From Aestuariibacter sp. GS-14 (GTDB lineage: Bacteria > Pseudomonadota > Gammaproteobacteria > Enterobacterales > Alteromonadaceae), in assembly GCF_006494365.1 (NCBI RefSeq), contig NZ_VHIP01000005.1, forward strand, positions 124,001 through 188,000: 64,000 nt of DNA. Direction: 5' to 3'. Position 1 is the first letter of the stretch. Every line of letters begins with the position of its first letter. Positions 28,910-38,591 of this stretch are shown piece after piece. Under the pieces are notes generated by a model. It saw only the letters and a program-made list of their open reading frames with translations, did no database searches and was not told the origin of the DNA. The position numbers and the translations under genes were made by a program.

Positions 28910-29452
28910 CTAATCCATTGTTACCCGGATAATATACGTATGGGGGGTACTGGTTGGCGTCACCTCGTGTGTTACGGTATTGCCAAGATACTTTGCCGCC
29001 CCGTCAATCAAACCCTCCGCCAGCTTGTATAAATCACGCTGAGAGTAATATTCAAGTTCGATAACATTTTCTTTGCGCGCCAGTACTTTAAAGGAAGGCA
29101 AATCGGCGTCTGGATACAACTTGCGCACCTGAACATGAATATCATTATCCAGACTGTCCAGTACCTCCAGCACCGTCATTTTATCTGTCATTACCTCTGC
29201 GTGCGCCCCGGCGAGTACACCAAACAAATGCTCACCAAAGCCATATAGAAGTTGATCAACTGACTGACCGGTTTTATTTACCAGCACCGTAAGTATCTTT
29301 TCCATTTCGGAAAAGGGGTAATAGCCAACGGCGGTATATGCACCATCATTTTGCAGATTGGCCTCTACCAGCACCTCATCAGCAAACTCCGGTGAAATTT
29401 TTTCCTCTAGCATATCCACTAACGTGGTAAAGACTATCCCAAGCACAATCAA
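28910..29452 (-). CDS. hnoX: H-NOX haem nitric oxide sensor
   Basis: A 180-residue HNOB-domain protein. The proximal haem ligand is His106 in DNDIHVQVRKLYPDADLP. The propionate-binding YxSxR motif is Tyr135, Ser137, Arg139. The N-terminal segment GIVFTTLVDMLEE and the GAYTAVGYYP block are standard. At the position equivalent to the O2-stabilising distal tyrosine of the Thermoanaerobacter protein (five residues after the motif Arg) there is Leu144, which predicts an NO-selective sensor. It is the first gene of a two-gene operon with the GGDEF/EAL enzyme, pointing to NO control of c-di-GMP and hence biofilm or motility. Confidence 0.93.
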   Translation of the reverse strand: MIVLGIVFTTLVDMLEEKISPEFADEVLVEANLQNDGAYTAVGYYPFSEMEKILTVLVNKTGQSVDQLLYGFGEHLFGVLAGAHAEVMTDKMTVLEVLDSLDNDIHVQVRKLYPDADLPSFKVLARKENVIELEYYSQRDLYKLAEGLIDGAAKYLGNTVTHEVTPTSTPHTYIIRVTMD

Positions 29453-29525
29453 CTCCTAACTTAAACAACCCTGACACAGGACTAATTTGCATCTATTCAA
29501 AGTGTAGATGAGCACGGTAAAAGCA

Positions 29526-29560
29526 CAAAAAAAATGCGCCTGTTCGGCGCATTTTTCTTT
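29526..29560 (-). terminator. Intrinsic terminator of parC
   Basis: Stem ATGCGCC (29534-29540) / GGCGCAT (29546-29552) with a 5-base loop and A runs on both sides. On the minus strand the downstream side is a run of eight T, so it ends parC transcription before the H-NOX operon. It may work in both directions. Confidence 0.8.
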
Positions 29561-29592
29561 TAATATTCTTAATTTAACAGCCGGACATGCCG

Positions 29593-31842
29593 TTATTCGA
29601 TTTCCAGGGCGTCTACCCGTTGCAAACCGCGAGGCAGTTTGTTTCCTCTGCGCCCACGCTCGCCCTGATAATGAGACAGATCCTCTGCAGTAAGCGTCAT
29701 ACTGCGCTTGCCAGCAGACAATTTCACCGACCTGCCCTCTGGCACGACTGCCAACACTTTCACATATTCTTCATGAGTTTGCGCTTTGGCAGACGGGATA
29801 CTGATGATCTTGTTGCCCTTACCTTTACCCAGGCTCGGTAAATCCCGAAGCGGGAACATCAGCATTCGCCCTTCGTTAGAGATAGCCAGACACCAGTCGG
29901 TTTCAAGATTTTCAACGGCCTGTGGAGCAATCACTTTGGCGCCGGTAGATAAATTGATGTAAGCCTTGCCGGCTTTATTTTTACTTACCATATCGGCAAA
30001 CGTACCCACAAAACCATACCCCGCATCCGACGCAATCAGGTATTTACTGTCGTCACTGCCCATTAACACATGAGCAAATTGCTCGCCAGCGACGATACTG
30101 AAACGTCCAGTAAGCGGTTCGCCCTGACTTCTCGCCGACGGTAAGGCATGCGCATCGCAGGCAAACGCCCGGCCGGATGTGTCCAGGAACACCACAGGTT
30201 GATTACTTCGTCCCATGGCACTGGCAAGAAACTCATCGCCCGACTTATAACTTAATGCGTTAGCGTCAATATCGTGCCCTTTAGCACAGCGCGCCCAGCC
30301 TTTCTCAGACAATACGACCGTTACCTGCTCACTGGGTACCAGCTCTTTTTCGCTCAGCGCTTTCGCTTCTGAGCGCTCCACAATGGGTGAACGCCGATCG
30401 TCGCCATACGTTTCAGCATCGGCCAGCAACTCTTTCTTAATCAGCGATTTTAAACGACGATCTGAGCCAAGTAATTGTTGTAAGTGATCCCGTTCGGCAG
30501 CCAGTTCTTCCTGCTCGCCTTTGATTTTCATTTCTTCCAGTTTTGCCAGGTGGCGCAACTTTAATTCCAGAATGGCTTCAGCCTGTTTATCACTGAGGCT
30601 AAAGCGGCGCATCAATTCCGCTTTGGGTTCTTCGTGAAAGCGAATAATCTCGATGACTTCATCGATATTCAAAAAGGCAATCAGCAAGCCTTCAAGAATG
30701 TGCAAACGCGCCAGTACTTTATCGAGACGATACTGCAAACGTCGGGTAACGGTATCTTTTCTGAACACCAGCCACTCAGACAGAATCGTACGCAGATCCT
30801 TAACCTGGGGACGTCCATCCAGACCAATCATATTCAAATTTACCCGGTAGCTTTTTTCAAGATCCGTGGTAGCAAACAAATGCTGCATCAACTGTTCTAC
30901 GTTAATCCGGTTTGAACGTGGCACAATCACCAGTCTTGTGGGATTCTCGTGGTCGGATTCATCGCGTAAATCACTTACCATTGGCAGCTTTTTAGCCTGC
31001 ATTTGACCTGCAATCTGCTCGAGGATTTTCGCACCCGACGCCTGATGCGGTAATGCAGTAATCACTACATCACCATTGTCTTCGTGGTACACCGCACGCA
31101 TTTTTATACTGCCACGACCAGATTCATACATTTTCTGAATTTCACTGCGCGGCGTAATAATTTCCGCTTCAGTGGGAAAATCCGGCCCCTGAATATCTTC
31201 CAGTAGTTCGAATAATTCTGCCTTGCTATTATCCAGTAACCGGGCACAGGCATTGGCTACTTCACGCACGTTATGCGGTGGAATATCGGTTGCCATACCC
31301 ACCGCAATCCCCGTTACCCCGTTTAACAGGATATGCGGTAAACGCGATGGCAGCACTTTAGGCTCGTCCAGCGTACCATCGAAATTAGGTACCCAATCGG
31401 TAGTGCCCTGCCCGAGTTCATTGAGTAATACTTCACTGAATTTTGACAGACGCGCTTCGGTATACCGCATAGCGGCGAACGACTTGGGATCATCCGGTGC
31501 GCCCCAGTTACCCTGGCCGTCTATCAATGGGTATCGATAAGAAAAGGGCTGCGCCATTAACACCATGGCTTCATAACACGCTGAGTCGCCGTGAGGATGG
31601 AACTTACCCAACACATCACCCACAGTACGCGCCGACTTTTTATATTTGGCGGTGGCACTGAGTCCCAGATCAGACATGGCGTAAATGATACGTCGTTGCA
31701 CCGGCTTCAGGCCGTCACCGATATTCGGTAGGGCCCGGTCCATAATGACGTACATGGAATAGTTCAGATAAGCATCTTCGGTGAACTTCCGCATAGGAAG
31801 CTGTTCGATACCGTCTTGATTGATGGTGATTTCGTCGCTCAT
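29593..31842 (-). CDS. parC: DNA topoisomerase IV subunit A
   Basis: A 749-residue type IIA topoisomerase subunit that, with ParE, decatenates replicated chromosomes. The catalytic tyrosine is Tyr127 in [10 protein letters not shown]. The quinolone-resistance region [10 protein letters not shown] carries Ser87 and Glu91, the wild-type residues (Ser80/Glu84 in E. coli numbering). The C-terminal beta-pinwheel follows from about residue 490. Length and sequence are very close to the enterobacterial protein, and the QGERGRRG tail is present. parE is not adjacent. It is divergent from the hybrid kinase gene. Confidence 0.97.
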   Translation of the reverse strand: MSDEITINQDGIEQLPMRKFTEDAYLNYSMYVIMDRALPNIGDGLKPVQRRIIYAMSDLGLSATAKYKKSARTVGDVLGKFHPHGDSACYEAMVLMAQPFSYRYPLIDGQGNWGAPDDPKSFAAMRYTEARLSKFSEVLLNELGQGTTDWVPNFDGTLDEPKVLPSRLPHILLNGVTGIAVGMATDIPPHNVREVANACARLLDNSKAELFELLEDIQGPDFPTEAEIITPRSEIQKMYESGRGSIKMRAVYHEDNGDVVITALPHQASGAKILEQIAGQMQAKKLPMVSDLRDESDHENPTRLVIVPRSNRINVEQLMQHLFATTDLEKSYRVNLNMIGLDGRPQVKDLRTILSEWLVFRKDTVTRRLQYRLDKVLARLHILEGLLIAFLNIDEVIEIIRFHEEPKAELMRRFSLSDKQAEAILELKLRHLAKLEEMKIKGEQEELAAERDHLQQLLGSDRRLKSLIKKELLADAETYGDDRRSPIVERSEAKALSEKELVPSEQVTVVLSEKGWARCAKGHDIDANALSYKSGDEFLASAMGRSNQPVVFLDTSGRAFACDAHALPSARSQGEPLTGRFSIVAGEQFAHVLMGSDDSKYLIASDAGYGFVGTFADMVSKNKAGKAYINLSTGAKVIAPQAVENLETDWCLAISNEGRMLMFPLRDLPSLGKGKGNKIISIPSAKAQTHEEYVKVLAVVPEGRSVKLSAGKRSMTLTAEDLSHYQGERGRRGNKLPRGLQRVDALEIE

Positions 31843-32053
31843 GAGTCGTTATTATTCTCGTCGTATTGCTAACGCAGGCGCGGCTGCCTCAACGTAGGTA
31901 CTGATTAACCCATTGTGAGATAAACCAGCTTTAATCGCAATAGACAGGAGCGTTGCGATTGAAGCTAATTCGCTGCTTTTGCAGACAAGTGAAAGTTAGG
32001 GTTTAATAGGGATGTCTTTTTTACGACTGCATTATCAAGGATCTGAAAAGTCT

Positions 32054-35000
32054 ATGCGTAGTTTCCCGGTAATAAGGTGGTGTTTACTGCTTTTGTGCGT
32101 CATCGGCTTACCGGTTCAGGGAGCGGTGCATCTTTACGACGAAGAGCAAATGCAGTTGCTGGCCGATAATTTTTCGGTATACCGCGAAAAGCGCGAACAA
32201 CTCACCATTGGTGAAATACAGAAGCTTCGCCATGAATTTATCTATCAGGCCGACGATAATCCCAATTACGGTTTCAGTGACAACGGACTTTGGTTGCACG
32301 CAGAGATCGCGAACCTCTCGCACACTGACGAGTGGGTGTTTGCACTTAATTTCAGCCAGCTAGACAAGGTTGACTTTTATATCGTGCAAAACGGCCATGT
32401 GATCGATCAGAGCCATCAGGGGAAATTCCAGCCTGAGCAACATTTCCGCATTCCCGTTTTTGCTACCTCGCTACCCGTTGGGCTTGAGGCCGAGCTATTT
32501 GTGCGGATACAAAGCAGCTCTTCTGCGTTAATTGCACCAGTTTATGTGACGTCACAAAGCAAACAAACCATTATCAGTCAGGTTGACAACCTGTTGTGGG
32601 GCTTTTTTTACGGTGGCTTACTGATCCTTGCGTTGTATAACTTTGTGCTGTTCCTGGGCTCCAGAGAGTTGAGCCTGATTGGGTATGTAATATACATCGC
32701 CGCAGTATTAATTTGGCAAATTGTATGGGGTGGTCATTTACACTTCTTTTTCCCCGATACCTTGTCTCCTATATTCTCGCCCCATACCTCATTGATATTT
32801 GTGCTCATAGGTATCTGTTCGGGCATTTTTTCACTGATATTTTTAGAAACTAAAGACAACGCGCCATCAACTCATCCGGTTGTTATAGCCTTCCTATGGC
32901 TTCAGGGCGTTATGGGCTTTGTGGCACTCATCGGGATTATGCCCCCCACCTGGGAACACAATTTAATTTATGGCATCGCCATGCTATCGATCTGCAGTTA
33001 TATTGCCGCAGGTTTCGAAGCCTATCTGAAAAAATATAAACCCGCGCGTTACTTTATTTTTGCCTGGAGTATTCTGGCCACCGGCGCACTTATTGGCATG
33101 CTGAGTCTGATAGGAGCCGTGCCTTCAAACCTCTTCACTACCTATTGTTTCCAGGTGGCGGTGTTCTGCGAAGCCGGATTGTTTTCTATTGCCCTCATGG
33201 AAAAGAGCCGCAGCAGGCTTGAGAACGAAGTGTCGGAAGCCACTGACGAACTGCGCCACAACATGGAGTTAATTGAAGAACAAAACGCGCGCCTGGACAT
33301 TGCCCGCAAAGATGCCATTAAGGCCAGTAATGTTAAATCACAGTTTCTGGCTAATATGAGTCACGAAATACGCACCCCACTCAACGCCATACTGGGCTTC
33401 AGTAAGGAGCTGACCAATCTATCACTGCCTTCCGACAAAATGGAGCAGGTGCGTATTATTAATGCCGCTGCCGACAACTTGCTGACGATTGTGAATGACG
33501 TGCTGGATTTTTCGAAAATAGAAGCCGGCAAACTCAACGTAAACAACCAGCCCTTTTCTCCTAACACGCTGTTTGAGGAGATGGTTACCATTATGAGTAA
33601 GTCAGCGCATATGAAAGGTCTGGAATTTGTTTTTGAACTGGCACCGTTGCCAGAAAAGCTCATTGGCGACCTGTTTCGTATCCGGCAGGTGTTAAACAAT
33701 TTACTTAGCAACGCGCTTAAGTTTACCTCTGAAGGCTATATCAAGCTATCGGTTGAAGGACGTGCGCTTCCTCACGGCATTCACGAATTAGAAATTAAAA
33801 TCGAAGATACTGGAATAGGCATTAGCCGCAAGGATCGCAATAAGCTGTTTAACGCCTTCTCTCAGTTAGATGATGCGCTTAATAGAAGCTATCAGGGTAC
33901 CGGACTGGGTTTGGTAATTTGTCAGGAGCTCGTGAAGCTGATGAGAGGCTCGCTGCAACTGCAGAGTACGCCAGGCCAGGGAAGTTTGTTCACCGTTCAT
34001 ATCCGCACTAACACGCTCAGTCAGCGTTACTCTCTGACCAGTAATCCGGAATGGCAGGATAAATACATTTTATTGTTTGATCCGCACCCGGTTAGCCGTC
34101 GTGCCACCGCAAAAATGCTCATCAGCCTGGGCGCACATGTGCACAGTGTGGAATCGCTGGATTACCTGCGCCGCGCAACCGGCCATTTTGATTATTTGTT
34201 TGCAGCATTACCCAATTACAAACAATCTCGCTGGGAAATGATGCTGGAAACACTGATTGAAGTGCCTGCAGACAAACGCATTTTGTGGTTTGCAGGCGAC
34301 GAGCCATTGAGTGAATATACCGCGTACATTGACGACTTCGAGGCACAAATACGCCTGCCAGTAACGCCATCTAAACTGGATGGTTTACTGCACGGTGATC
34401 ACCTTATTTCCCAGTCTCCGTCGCAACCAAAAGCCAGTTCATTGCCACCTGTGCGGATTTTGGCTGTAGACGACATGGATATGAACTTAAAGCTACTGGA
34501 TACCTGGCTGTCCAATTCTTCGGTTACGCTTACGCTATCAACCAGTGGTCAGGATGCCATTAAGAAATGCCAGCACAATGAATATGATTTGATCCTAATG
34601 GATGTGCAAATGCCCGGCATCGACGGCTTGCAGGCAACACGTTTAATTAAAAAATCACCGCTGAACAAGAAAACCCCCATTGTTGCGGTAACTGCCCATG
34701 CCTTCAAAGAAGAACAGGAGCGACTGTTGGCATCAGGCATGGATGATTATCTGCCCAAGCCCATTGAATACGCTACCCTTATTAACCTGATTAAACGCTG
34801 GTGTCAGCAGGGTGACAACACCACGCTGGCGCTCCCGACACTGGACTGGCAACTCGCGGTAAAACGCGCCAATCAAAATCGGGATATCGCACTGGAATTA
34901 CTGGGCGATTTTGTAAGCCACCTGCCAAAATCTGTGGAAATGATTCGCACAGAATGGAATGCGCGTAATTACAAGGGCGTTCAGGACGAAATCCATCGTT

Positions 35001-35182
35001 TGCACGGTGCATGCTGCTATACCGGCGTACCGAAACTACAGGCACTGGCAAACAGAATTGAGAGTAATTTGAAACTGGGCAAACATTCTGAATTGGGCGA
35101 GCTGATCCCTACCATCATCCTTGAATGCGAGATAGTTTCAGCTCAGGTCAATAAATTCATTCAGGAAAACAGTAGCGATTAG
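32054..35182 (+). CDS. BarA-like hybrid sensor kinase with 7TMR-DISM sensor and Hpt domain
   Basis: A 1042-residue inner-membrane phosphorelay kinase. The ATG at 32054 is preferred over one at 32012 because it starts a proper signal peptide (about 1-24). In order: a periplasmic 7TMR-DISMED2 domain (about 25-165), a seven-helix 7TMR-DISM region (about 170-385), a coiled coil, HisKA with His437 (SHEIRTPLN), HATPase (about 540-655), a degenerate receiver (about 670-785), a true receiver with Asp850 (LMDVQMPG) and a C-terminal Hpt domain with His981 (EIHRLHG). Apart from the sensor this is the BarA/TorS-type layout. The DISM fold suggests sensing of a carbohydrate-like or other small ligand. No cognate regulator gene is adjacent. 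Confidence 0.88.
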   Translation: MRSFPVIRWCLLLLCVIGLPVQGAVHLYDEEQMQLLADNFSVYREKREQLTIGEIQKLRHEFIYQADDNPNYGFSDNGLWLHAEIANLSHTDEWVFALNFSQLDKVDFYIVQNGHVIDQSHQGKFQPEQHFRIPVFATSLPVGLEAELFVRIQSSSSALIAPVYVTSQSKQTIISQVDNLLWGFFYGGLLILALYNFVLFLGSRELSLIGYVIYIAAVLIWQIVWGGHLHFFFPDTLSPIFSPHTSLIFVLIGICSGIFSLIFLETKDNAPSTHPVVIAFLWLQGVMGFVALIGIMPPTWEHNLIYGIAMLSICSYIAAGFEAYLKKYKPARYFIFAWSILATGALIGMLSLIGAVPSNLFTTYCFQVAVFCEAGLFSIALMEKSRSRLENEVSEATDELRHNMELIEEQNARLDIARKDAIKASNVKSQFLANMSHEIRTPLNAILGFSKELTNLSLPSDKMEQVRIINAAADNLLTIVNDVLDFSKIEAGKLNVNNQPFSPNTLFEEMVTIMSKSAHMKGLEFVFELAPLPEKLIGDLFRIRQVLNNLLSNALKFTSEGYIKLSVEGRALPHGIHELEIKIEDTGIGISRKDRNKLFNAFSQLDDALNRSYQGTGLGLVICQELVKLMRGSLQLQSTPGQGSLFTVHIRTNTLSQRYSLTSNPEWQDKYILLFDPHPVSRRATAKMLISLGAHVHSVESLDYLRRATGHFDYLFAALPNYKQSRWEMMLETLIEVPADKRILWFAGDEPLSEYTAYIDDFEAQIRLPVTPSKLDGLLHGDHLISQSPSQPKASSLPPVRILAVDDMDMNLKLLDTWLSNSSVTLTLSTSGQDAIKKCQHNEYDLILMDVQMPGIDGLQATRLIKKSPLNKKTPIVAVTAHAFKEEQERLLASGMDDYLPKPIEYATLINLIKRWCQQGDNTTLALPTLDWQLAVKRANQNRDIALELLGDFVSHLPKSVEMIRTEWNARNYKGVQDEIHRLHGACCYTGVPKLQALANRIESNLKLGKHSELGELIPTIILECEIVSAQVNKFIQENSSD

Positions 35183-35209
35183 GGGCTGTTGATATTTAAA
35201 TAACAGCCC

Positions 35210-35887
35210 TTAATGCCGGGATTGCTGGCAATCCCGCAGCAAACTGACAAATGCCTCGGGAGAGCGGTCCAGTTCGCTGGCAGACAAAAACACATCGTAG
35301 CCGAATATCTGCCGTAACGTGATCATTCGGTTTGCCAGTATTGCCTTGATGCCAGTGACCACCTGGCCATCTGCCAGCTGATAAGGCTTGTCTTCAAATA
35401 AACTACTACTGTAACACCCACCGGTTGCGCAGGACTTGTCTTCACTATGCATTAACAGCGCTCGCTGCTCCATAATAAGGTGAGAAGCCAGTCGGGGAGA
35501 AATAGCCAGAATGAAGTCGTCGTAATGTTTTAACTTAAAGCCCACCATATTCAGTGGGGTTAACGACAACCCCTGCTGCACCCGCGGACAATCGATACGC
35601 TGTATGTTATCCCACGCAATTTGCCACTGACCACAGCGATGCTGATACAGAATACGCTCACGATCCACCGACAGGCTGTGTTCAGGCTCGCGAATTTTAA
35701 ACCACCCAATTAGCATTGTTACAATGGCACCACTCACCATAAAGATACCAATCAGAAACAACCAGTCGGGCAGTGCAATTAACATAGCTGCAGACAGCAG
35801 AAGCGCAATTGTTCCAATCAACAGCGTAGTGAGACCGTTGCGCTTAGCAGTAGACTTTATGAATATAATGTCATTGGTCGAAGACAT
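35210..35887 (-). CDS. DUF2982 family membrane protein
   Basis: A 225-residue protein with two membrane helices near the N-terminus (about 19-40 and 43-64), then a PH-like soluble domain with SVDRERILYQHRCGQWQIAWDNIQRID, typical of DUF2982. The C-terminal region contains KSCATGGCYSS, a possible cysteine pair. DUF2982 is found mainly in Alteromonadales and Vibrionales and has no assigned function. Its start overlaps the end of the small frame at 35871-36023 by 17 bases, and it converges on the hybrid kinase gene. Confidence 0.75.
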   Translation of the reverse strand: MSSTNDIIFIKSTAKRNGLTTLLIGTIALLLSAAMLIALPDWLFLIGIFMVSGAIVTMLIGWFKIREPEHSLSVDRERILYQHRCGQWQIAWDNIQRIDCPRVQQGLSLTPLNMVGFKLKHYDDFILAISPRLASHLIMEQRALLMHSEDKSCATGGCYSSSLFEDKPYQLADGQVVTGIKAILANRMITLRQIFGYDVFLSASELDRSPEAFVSLLRDCQQSRH

Positions 35888-36023
35888 AAAAATACACCAC
35901 CATCATGATAACCGTCCAAATCACATATAAACGCATGCGTATACACACCTGACAGTCGGTTGACCACCAGCGTTTTTTCGTTGTTCGGGTCTGTCGCTGC
36001 GAAGGCGAAGACTTTTGCTGCAT
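35871..36023 (-). CDS. Small (50-residue) predicted membrane protein overlapping the DUF2982 gene
   Basis: ATG at 36023, TGA at 35871-35873. The product has a basic, Gln/Ser/Arg/Lys-rich N-terminal half with a Trp-Trp pair, then one hydrophobic segment (about residues 33-48, with VIWTVIMMVVYFYV). The positive-inside pattern and the 17-base overlap with the downstream DUF2982 start suggest a real, translationally coupled gene. No ribosome site is obvious and no family is recognised, so it could be chance. Confidence 0.45.
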   Translation of the reverse strand: MQQKSSPSQRQTRTTKKRWWSTDCQVCIRMRLYVIWTVIMMVVYFYVFDQ

Positions 36024-36104
36024 GTTGTATCCTTTAAACGCAAATCAGGCAAATAAGGATGATTTTTTCCATCAATGATGGGGCGATTCAAAAATCACTA
36101 AAAC

Positions 36105-36133
36105 TTGGCAATCTATCTGCACATCGCTATGAT
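36105..36133 (+). promoter_or_regulatory. Predicted sigma70 promoter of pyrB
   Basis: TTGGCA at 36105-36110 and TATGAT at 36128-36133 with an optimal 17-base spacer. The leader would be about 128 bases. I saw no clear attenuator (no U-rich terminator hairpin) in it. Confidence 0.6.
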
Positions 36134-36267
36134 CCAGGGCAAAGATTATCTGCGCGTCTGTCTGCTGTTTTTGCTACACTTACCGGTGTACTTCAGGCTG
36201 CCATTAATCAGCAGTGCACAGTATATAGACTTGTTCCGTCCACCAACTTAGGCCAATCGCATCGACT

Positions 36268-37275
36268 ATGTCCAGTTTTACCGGAAACCACATCCTATCA
36301 GTTACACAGTTTAATCGTGATGCCATTGATTTGGTATTTAATGTTGCCGAATCCATGGAGCCCTACGCCAAACGGAAGAAAAGAACATCTGTTCTTGATG
36401 GCGCAATACTGGGGAATCTGTTTTTTGAGCCCAGTACACGAACACGAGTGAGTTTTGGTACCGCTTTTAACCTGCTGGGTGGTGAAGTTCGCGAAACGAC
36501 CGGCATGGATAATTCCGCACTGGCGAAAGGTGAATCGCTGTACGACACCGCTCGGGTGCTGAGCGGTTATTCCGACATTATTGCTATGCGTCATCCCGCA
36601 GCAGGATCGGTGGCGGAGTTTGCCGAAGGTAGCCGTGTGCCGGTGATTAACGGCGGAGATGGGGCCAATGAACACCCCACTCAGGCATTGCTGGATTTAT
36701 TTACCATAAAGCGCGAGTTGCAATACCATAATCAAACCATTGACGGTTTGCATATCGCGATGATTGGTGATTTGCGCTATGGGCGCACAGTTCACTCCTT
36801 GTCAAAACTGTTGTGTTTATTCAAGAACATTCGTTTTACTTTGATTTCGCCCAAAGAGCTGGCCATGCCACAGAACATATTGGACGCAATCACCGATGCT
36901 GGTCATTCGTTGCACGTAACCGAACAGTTAGAAGGTATTATGGATGCCGATATCTGTTATCAGACACGCATTCAGGAAGAGCGCTTCCCGTCACAGGATG
37001 AAGCCAACAAATACCGTGGTAAGTTCCGTTTGAATCAGGCAATTTACACCCGTCACTTCCAGTCAAAGACGGTAATCATGCATCCTTTACCTCGGGACTC
37101 GCGTATTGAAGCCAACGAATTAGATAACGACCTGAACCTCAACCCCAACCTGGCTATATTTCGTCAGACCGACAACGGCGTGCTGGTTCGTATGGCCCTG
37201 TTTGCGCTTACCCTGGGCGTTGAAAATCTGGTGTCTAAATACGAGCGGGATGTGGTGTGGTACACCAATAAATAA
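36268..37275 (+). CDS. pyrB: Aspartate carbamoyltransferase catalytic chain
   Basis: A 335-residue enzyme that joins carbamoyl phosphate and aspartate, the committed step of pyrimidine synthesis. The carbamoyl-phosphate site is FFEPSTRTRVSF, followed by the mobile loop Lys in ALAKGESLYDT, the HPAAGS segment and the aspartate-site residues near the HPLPRDSRI loop. It is somewhat longer than the E. coli catalytic chain (about 310). No pyrI regulatory gene follows; hemL begins 12 bases downstream, which makes an unusual pyrB-hemL pair. Confidence 0.93.
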   Translation: MSSFTGNHILSVTQFNRDAIDLVFNVAESMEPYAKRKKRTSVLDGAILGNLFFEPSTRTRVSFGTAFNLLGGEVRETTGMDNSALAKGESLYDTARVLSGYSDIIAMRHPAAGSVAEFAEGSRVPVINGGDGANEHPTQALLDLFTIKRELQYHNQTIDGLHIAMIGDLRYGRTVHSLSKLLCLFKNIRFTLISPKELAMPQNILDAITDAGHSLHVTEQLEGIMDADICYQTRIQEERFPSQDEANKYRGKFRLNQAIYTRHFQSKTVIMHPLPRDSRIEANELDNDLNLNPNLAIFRQTDNGVLVRMALFALTLGVENLVSKYERDVVWYTNK

Positions 37276-37287
37276 GAGTTAGTAACT

Positions 37288-38568
37288 ATGCAAAAATCAG
37301 AACAATTATTTGAACGTGCGCAAAAGACCATTCCCGGTGGCGTAAACTCACCGGTGCGCGCCTTTAAAGCCGTAGGCGGCACACCGCGCTTTATTACCAA
37401 AGCTGACGGCCCGTACATTTATGACGCCGACGGCAAACAATACATCGATTATGTGCAATCCTGGGGCCCGATGGTACTGGGTCATAACAACGCCAACATT
37501 CGCAATGCCGTTATTGCAGCGGCGCAAAACGGACTGAGTTTCGGCGCACCCACCGAAGCAGAAATCATCATGGCGGAGAAAGTCAAATCGCTGGTGCCGT
37601 CAATGGAAATGGTCCGCATGGTGAACTCAGGTACAGAGGCCACGATGTCAGCGATTCGTCTGGCCCGTGGCTTTACCGGCAAAAACAAGCTGGTTAAATT
37701 TGAAGGTTGCTATCACGGTCATGCCGACTCATTGCTGGTAAAAGCCGGTTCCGGCGCTCTCACTCTGGGCGTACCCAGTTCACCTGGCGTGCCCGCCGAT
37801 GTTGCCAAACACACGCTTACTGTTGAGTTTAATAACCTCGACAGCGTGAAGGCCATCTTTGCCGAATGCGGCGACGATATTGCCTGTATTATTGTGGAGC
37901 CGGTAGCAGGCAATATGAACTGCATTCCACCCGTAGAGGGTTTTCTCGAAGGATTGCGGGCTATTTGTGACCAATACGGCGCAGTATTGATTTTTGACGA
38001 AGTAATGACCGGCTTCAGAGTAAGCCGCGGTGGCGCACAGGAACGCTACGGTATTACGCCGGATCTGACCTGTCTGGGTAAAGTGATTGGCGGCGGTATG
38101 CCGGTAGGTGCGTTTGGCGGAAAACGTGAAATACTTACCCATATTGCGCCCACAGGCCCAGTATATCAGGCAGGCACCTTGTCGGGTAACCCCATTGCCA
38201 TGGCTGCCGGATTGGCGGCGTTAGAACAACTGGCCGAACCTGGACTCTACGAGAGTATTTTTGCCAGCACGCAGAAACTGGTAAATGGCTTTCAAGCGAT
38301 TGCAGACGAATTTAGCATCCCGCTCACAACCAACTCAGCAGGTAGCATGTTTGGTATTTTCTTCACCGACGTGAAAAAAGTGGTGAATTATCAGCAAGCC
38401 ATTAACTGTAACCAGGCACAGTTCAAGCAGTTCTATCACGGCATGCTCGACGAAGGCGTTTACCTGGCACCTGCCTCCTACGAAGCAGGTTTTGTCTCAA
38501 AGTTACATGATGATGCCATCATCACCGCAACACTGGACGCTGCACGTAAGGTATTTGCTAACTTGTAA
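37288..38568 (+). CDS. hemL: Glutamate-1-semialdehyde 2,1-aminomutase
   Basis: A 426-residue PLP enzyme that converts glutamate-1-semialdehyde to 5-aminolevulinate, the precursor of haem. The N-terminus [20 protein letters not shown] is diagnostic. PLP-site residues include [28 protein letters not shown] and the Schiff-base lysine in [16 protein letters not shown]. The gating loop YHGHADSLL is present. It starts 12 bases after pyrB and ends 23 bases before the cyclase gene, so the three may be cotranscribed. Confidence 0.96.
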   Translation: MQKSEQLFERAQKTIPGGVNSPVRAFKAVGGTPRFITKADGPYIYDADGKQYIDYVQSWGPMVLGHNNANIRNAVIAAAQNGLSFGAPTEAEIIMAEKVKSLVPSMEMVRMVNSGTEATMSAIRLARGFTGKNKLVKFEGCYHGHADSLLVKAGSGALTLGVPSSPGVPADVAKHTLTVEFNNLDSVKAIFAECGDDIACIIVEPVAGNMNCIPPVEGFLEGLRAICDQYGAVLIFDEVMTGFRVSRGGAQERYGITPDLTCLGKVIGGGMPVGAFGGKREILTHIAPTGPVYQAGTLSGNPIAMAAGLAALEQLAEPGLYESIFASTQKLVNGFQAIADEFSIPLTTNSAGSMFGIFFTDVKKVVNYQQAINCNQAQFKQFYHGMLDEGVYLAPASYEAGFVSKLHDDAIITATLDAARKVFANL

Positions 38569-38591
38569 CGCAACTCACGGGGACTAAGGCA

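Noticed and set aside
32012-32053. Upstream ATG of the hybrid kinase
   Set aside because: It would put 14 polar residues before a clear signal peptide; the ATG at 32054 fits a membrane protein better.
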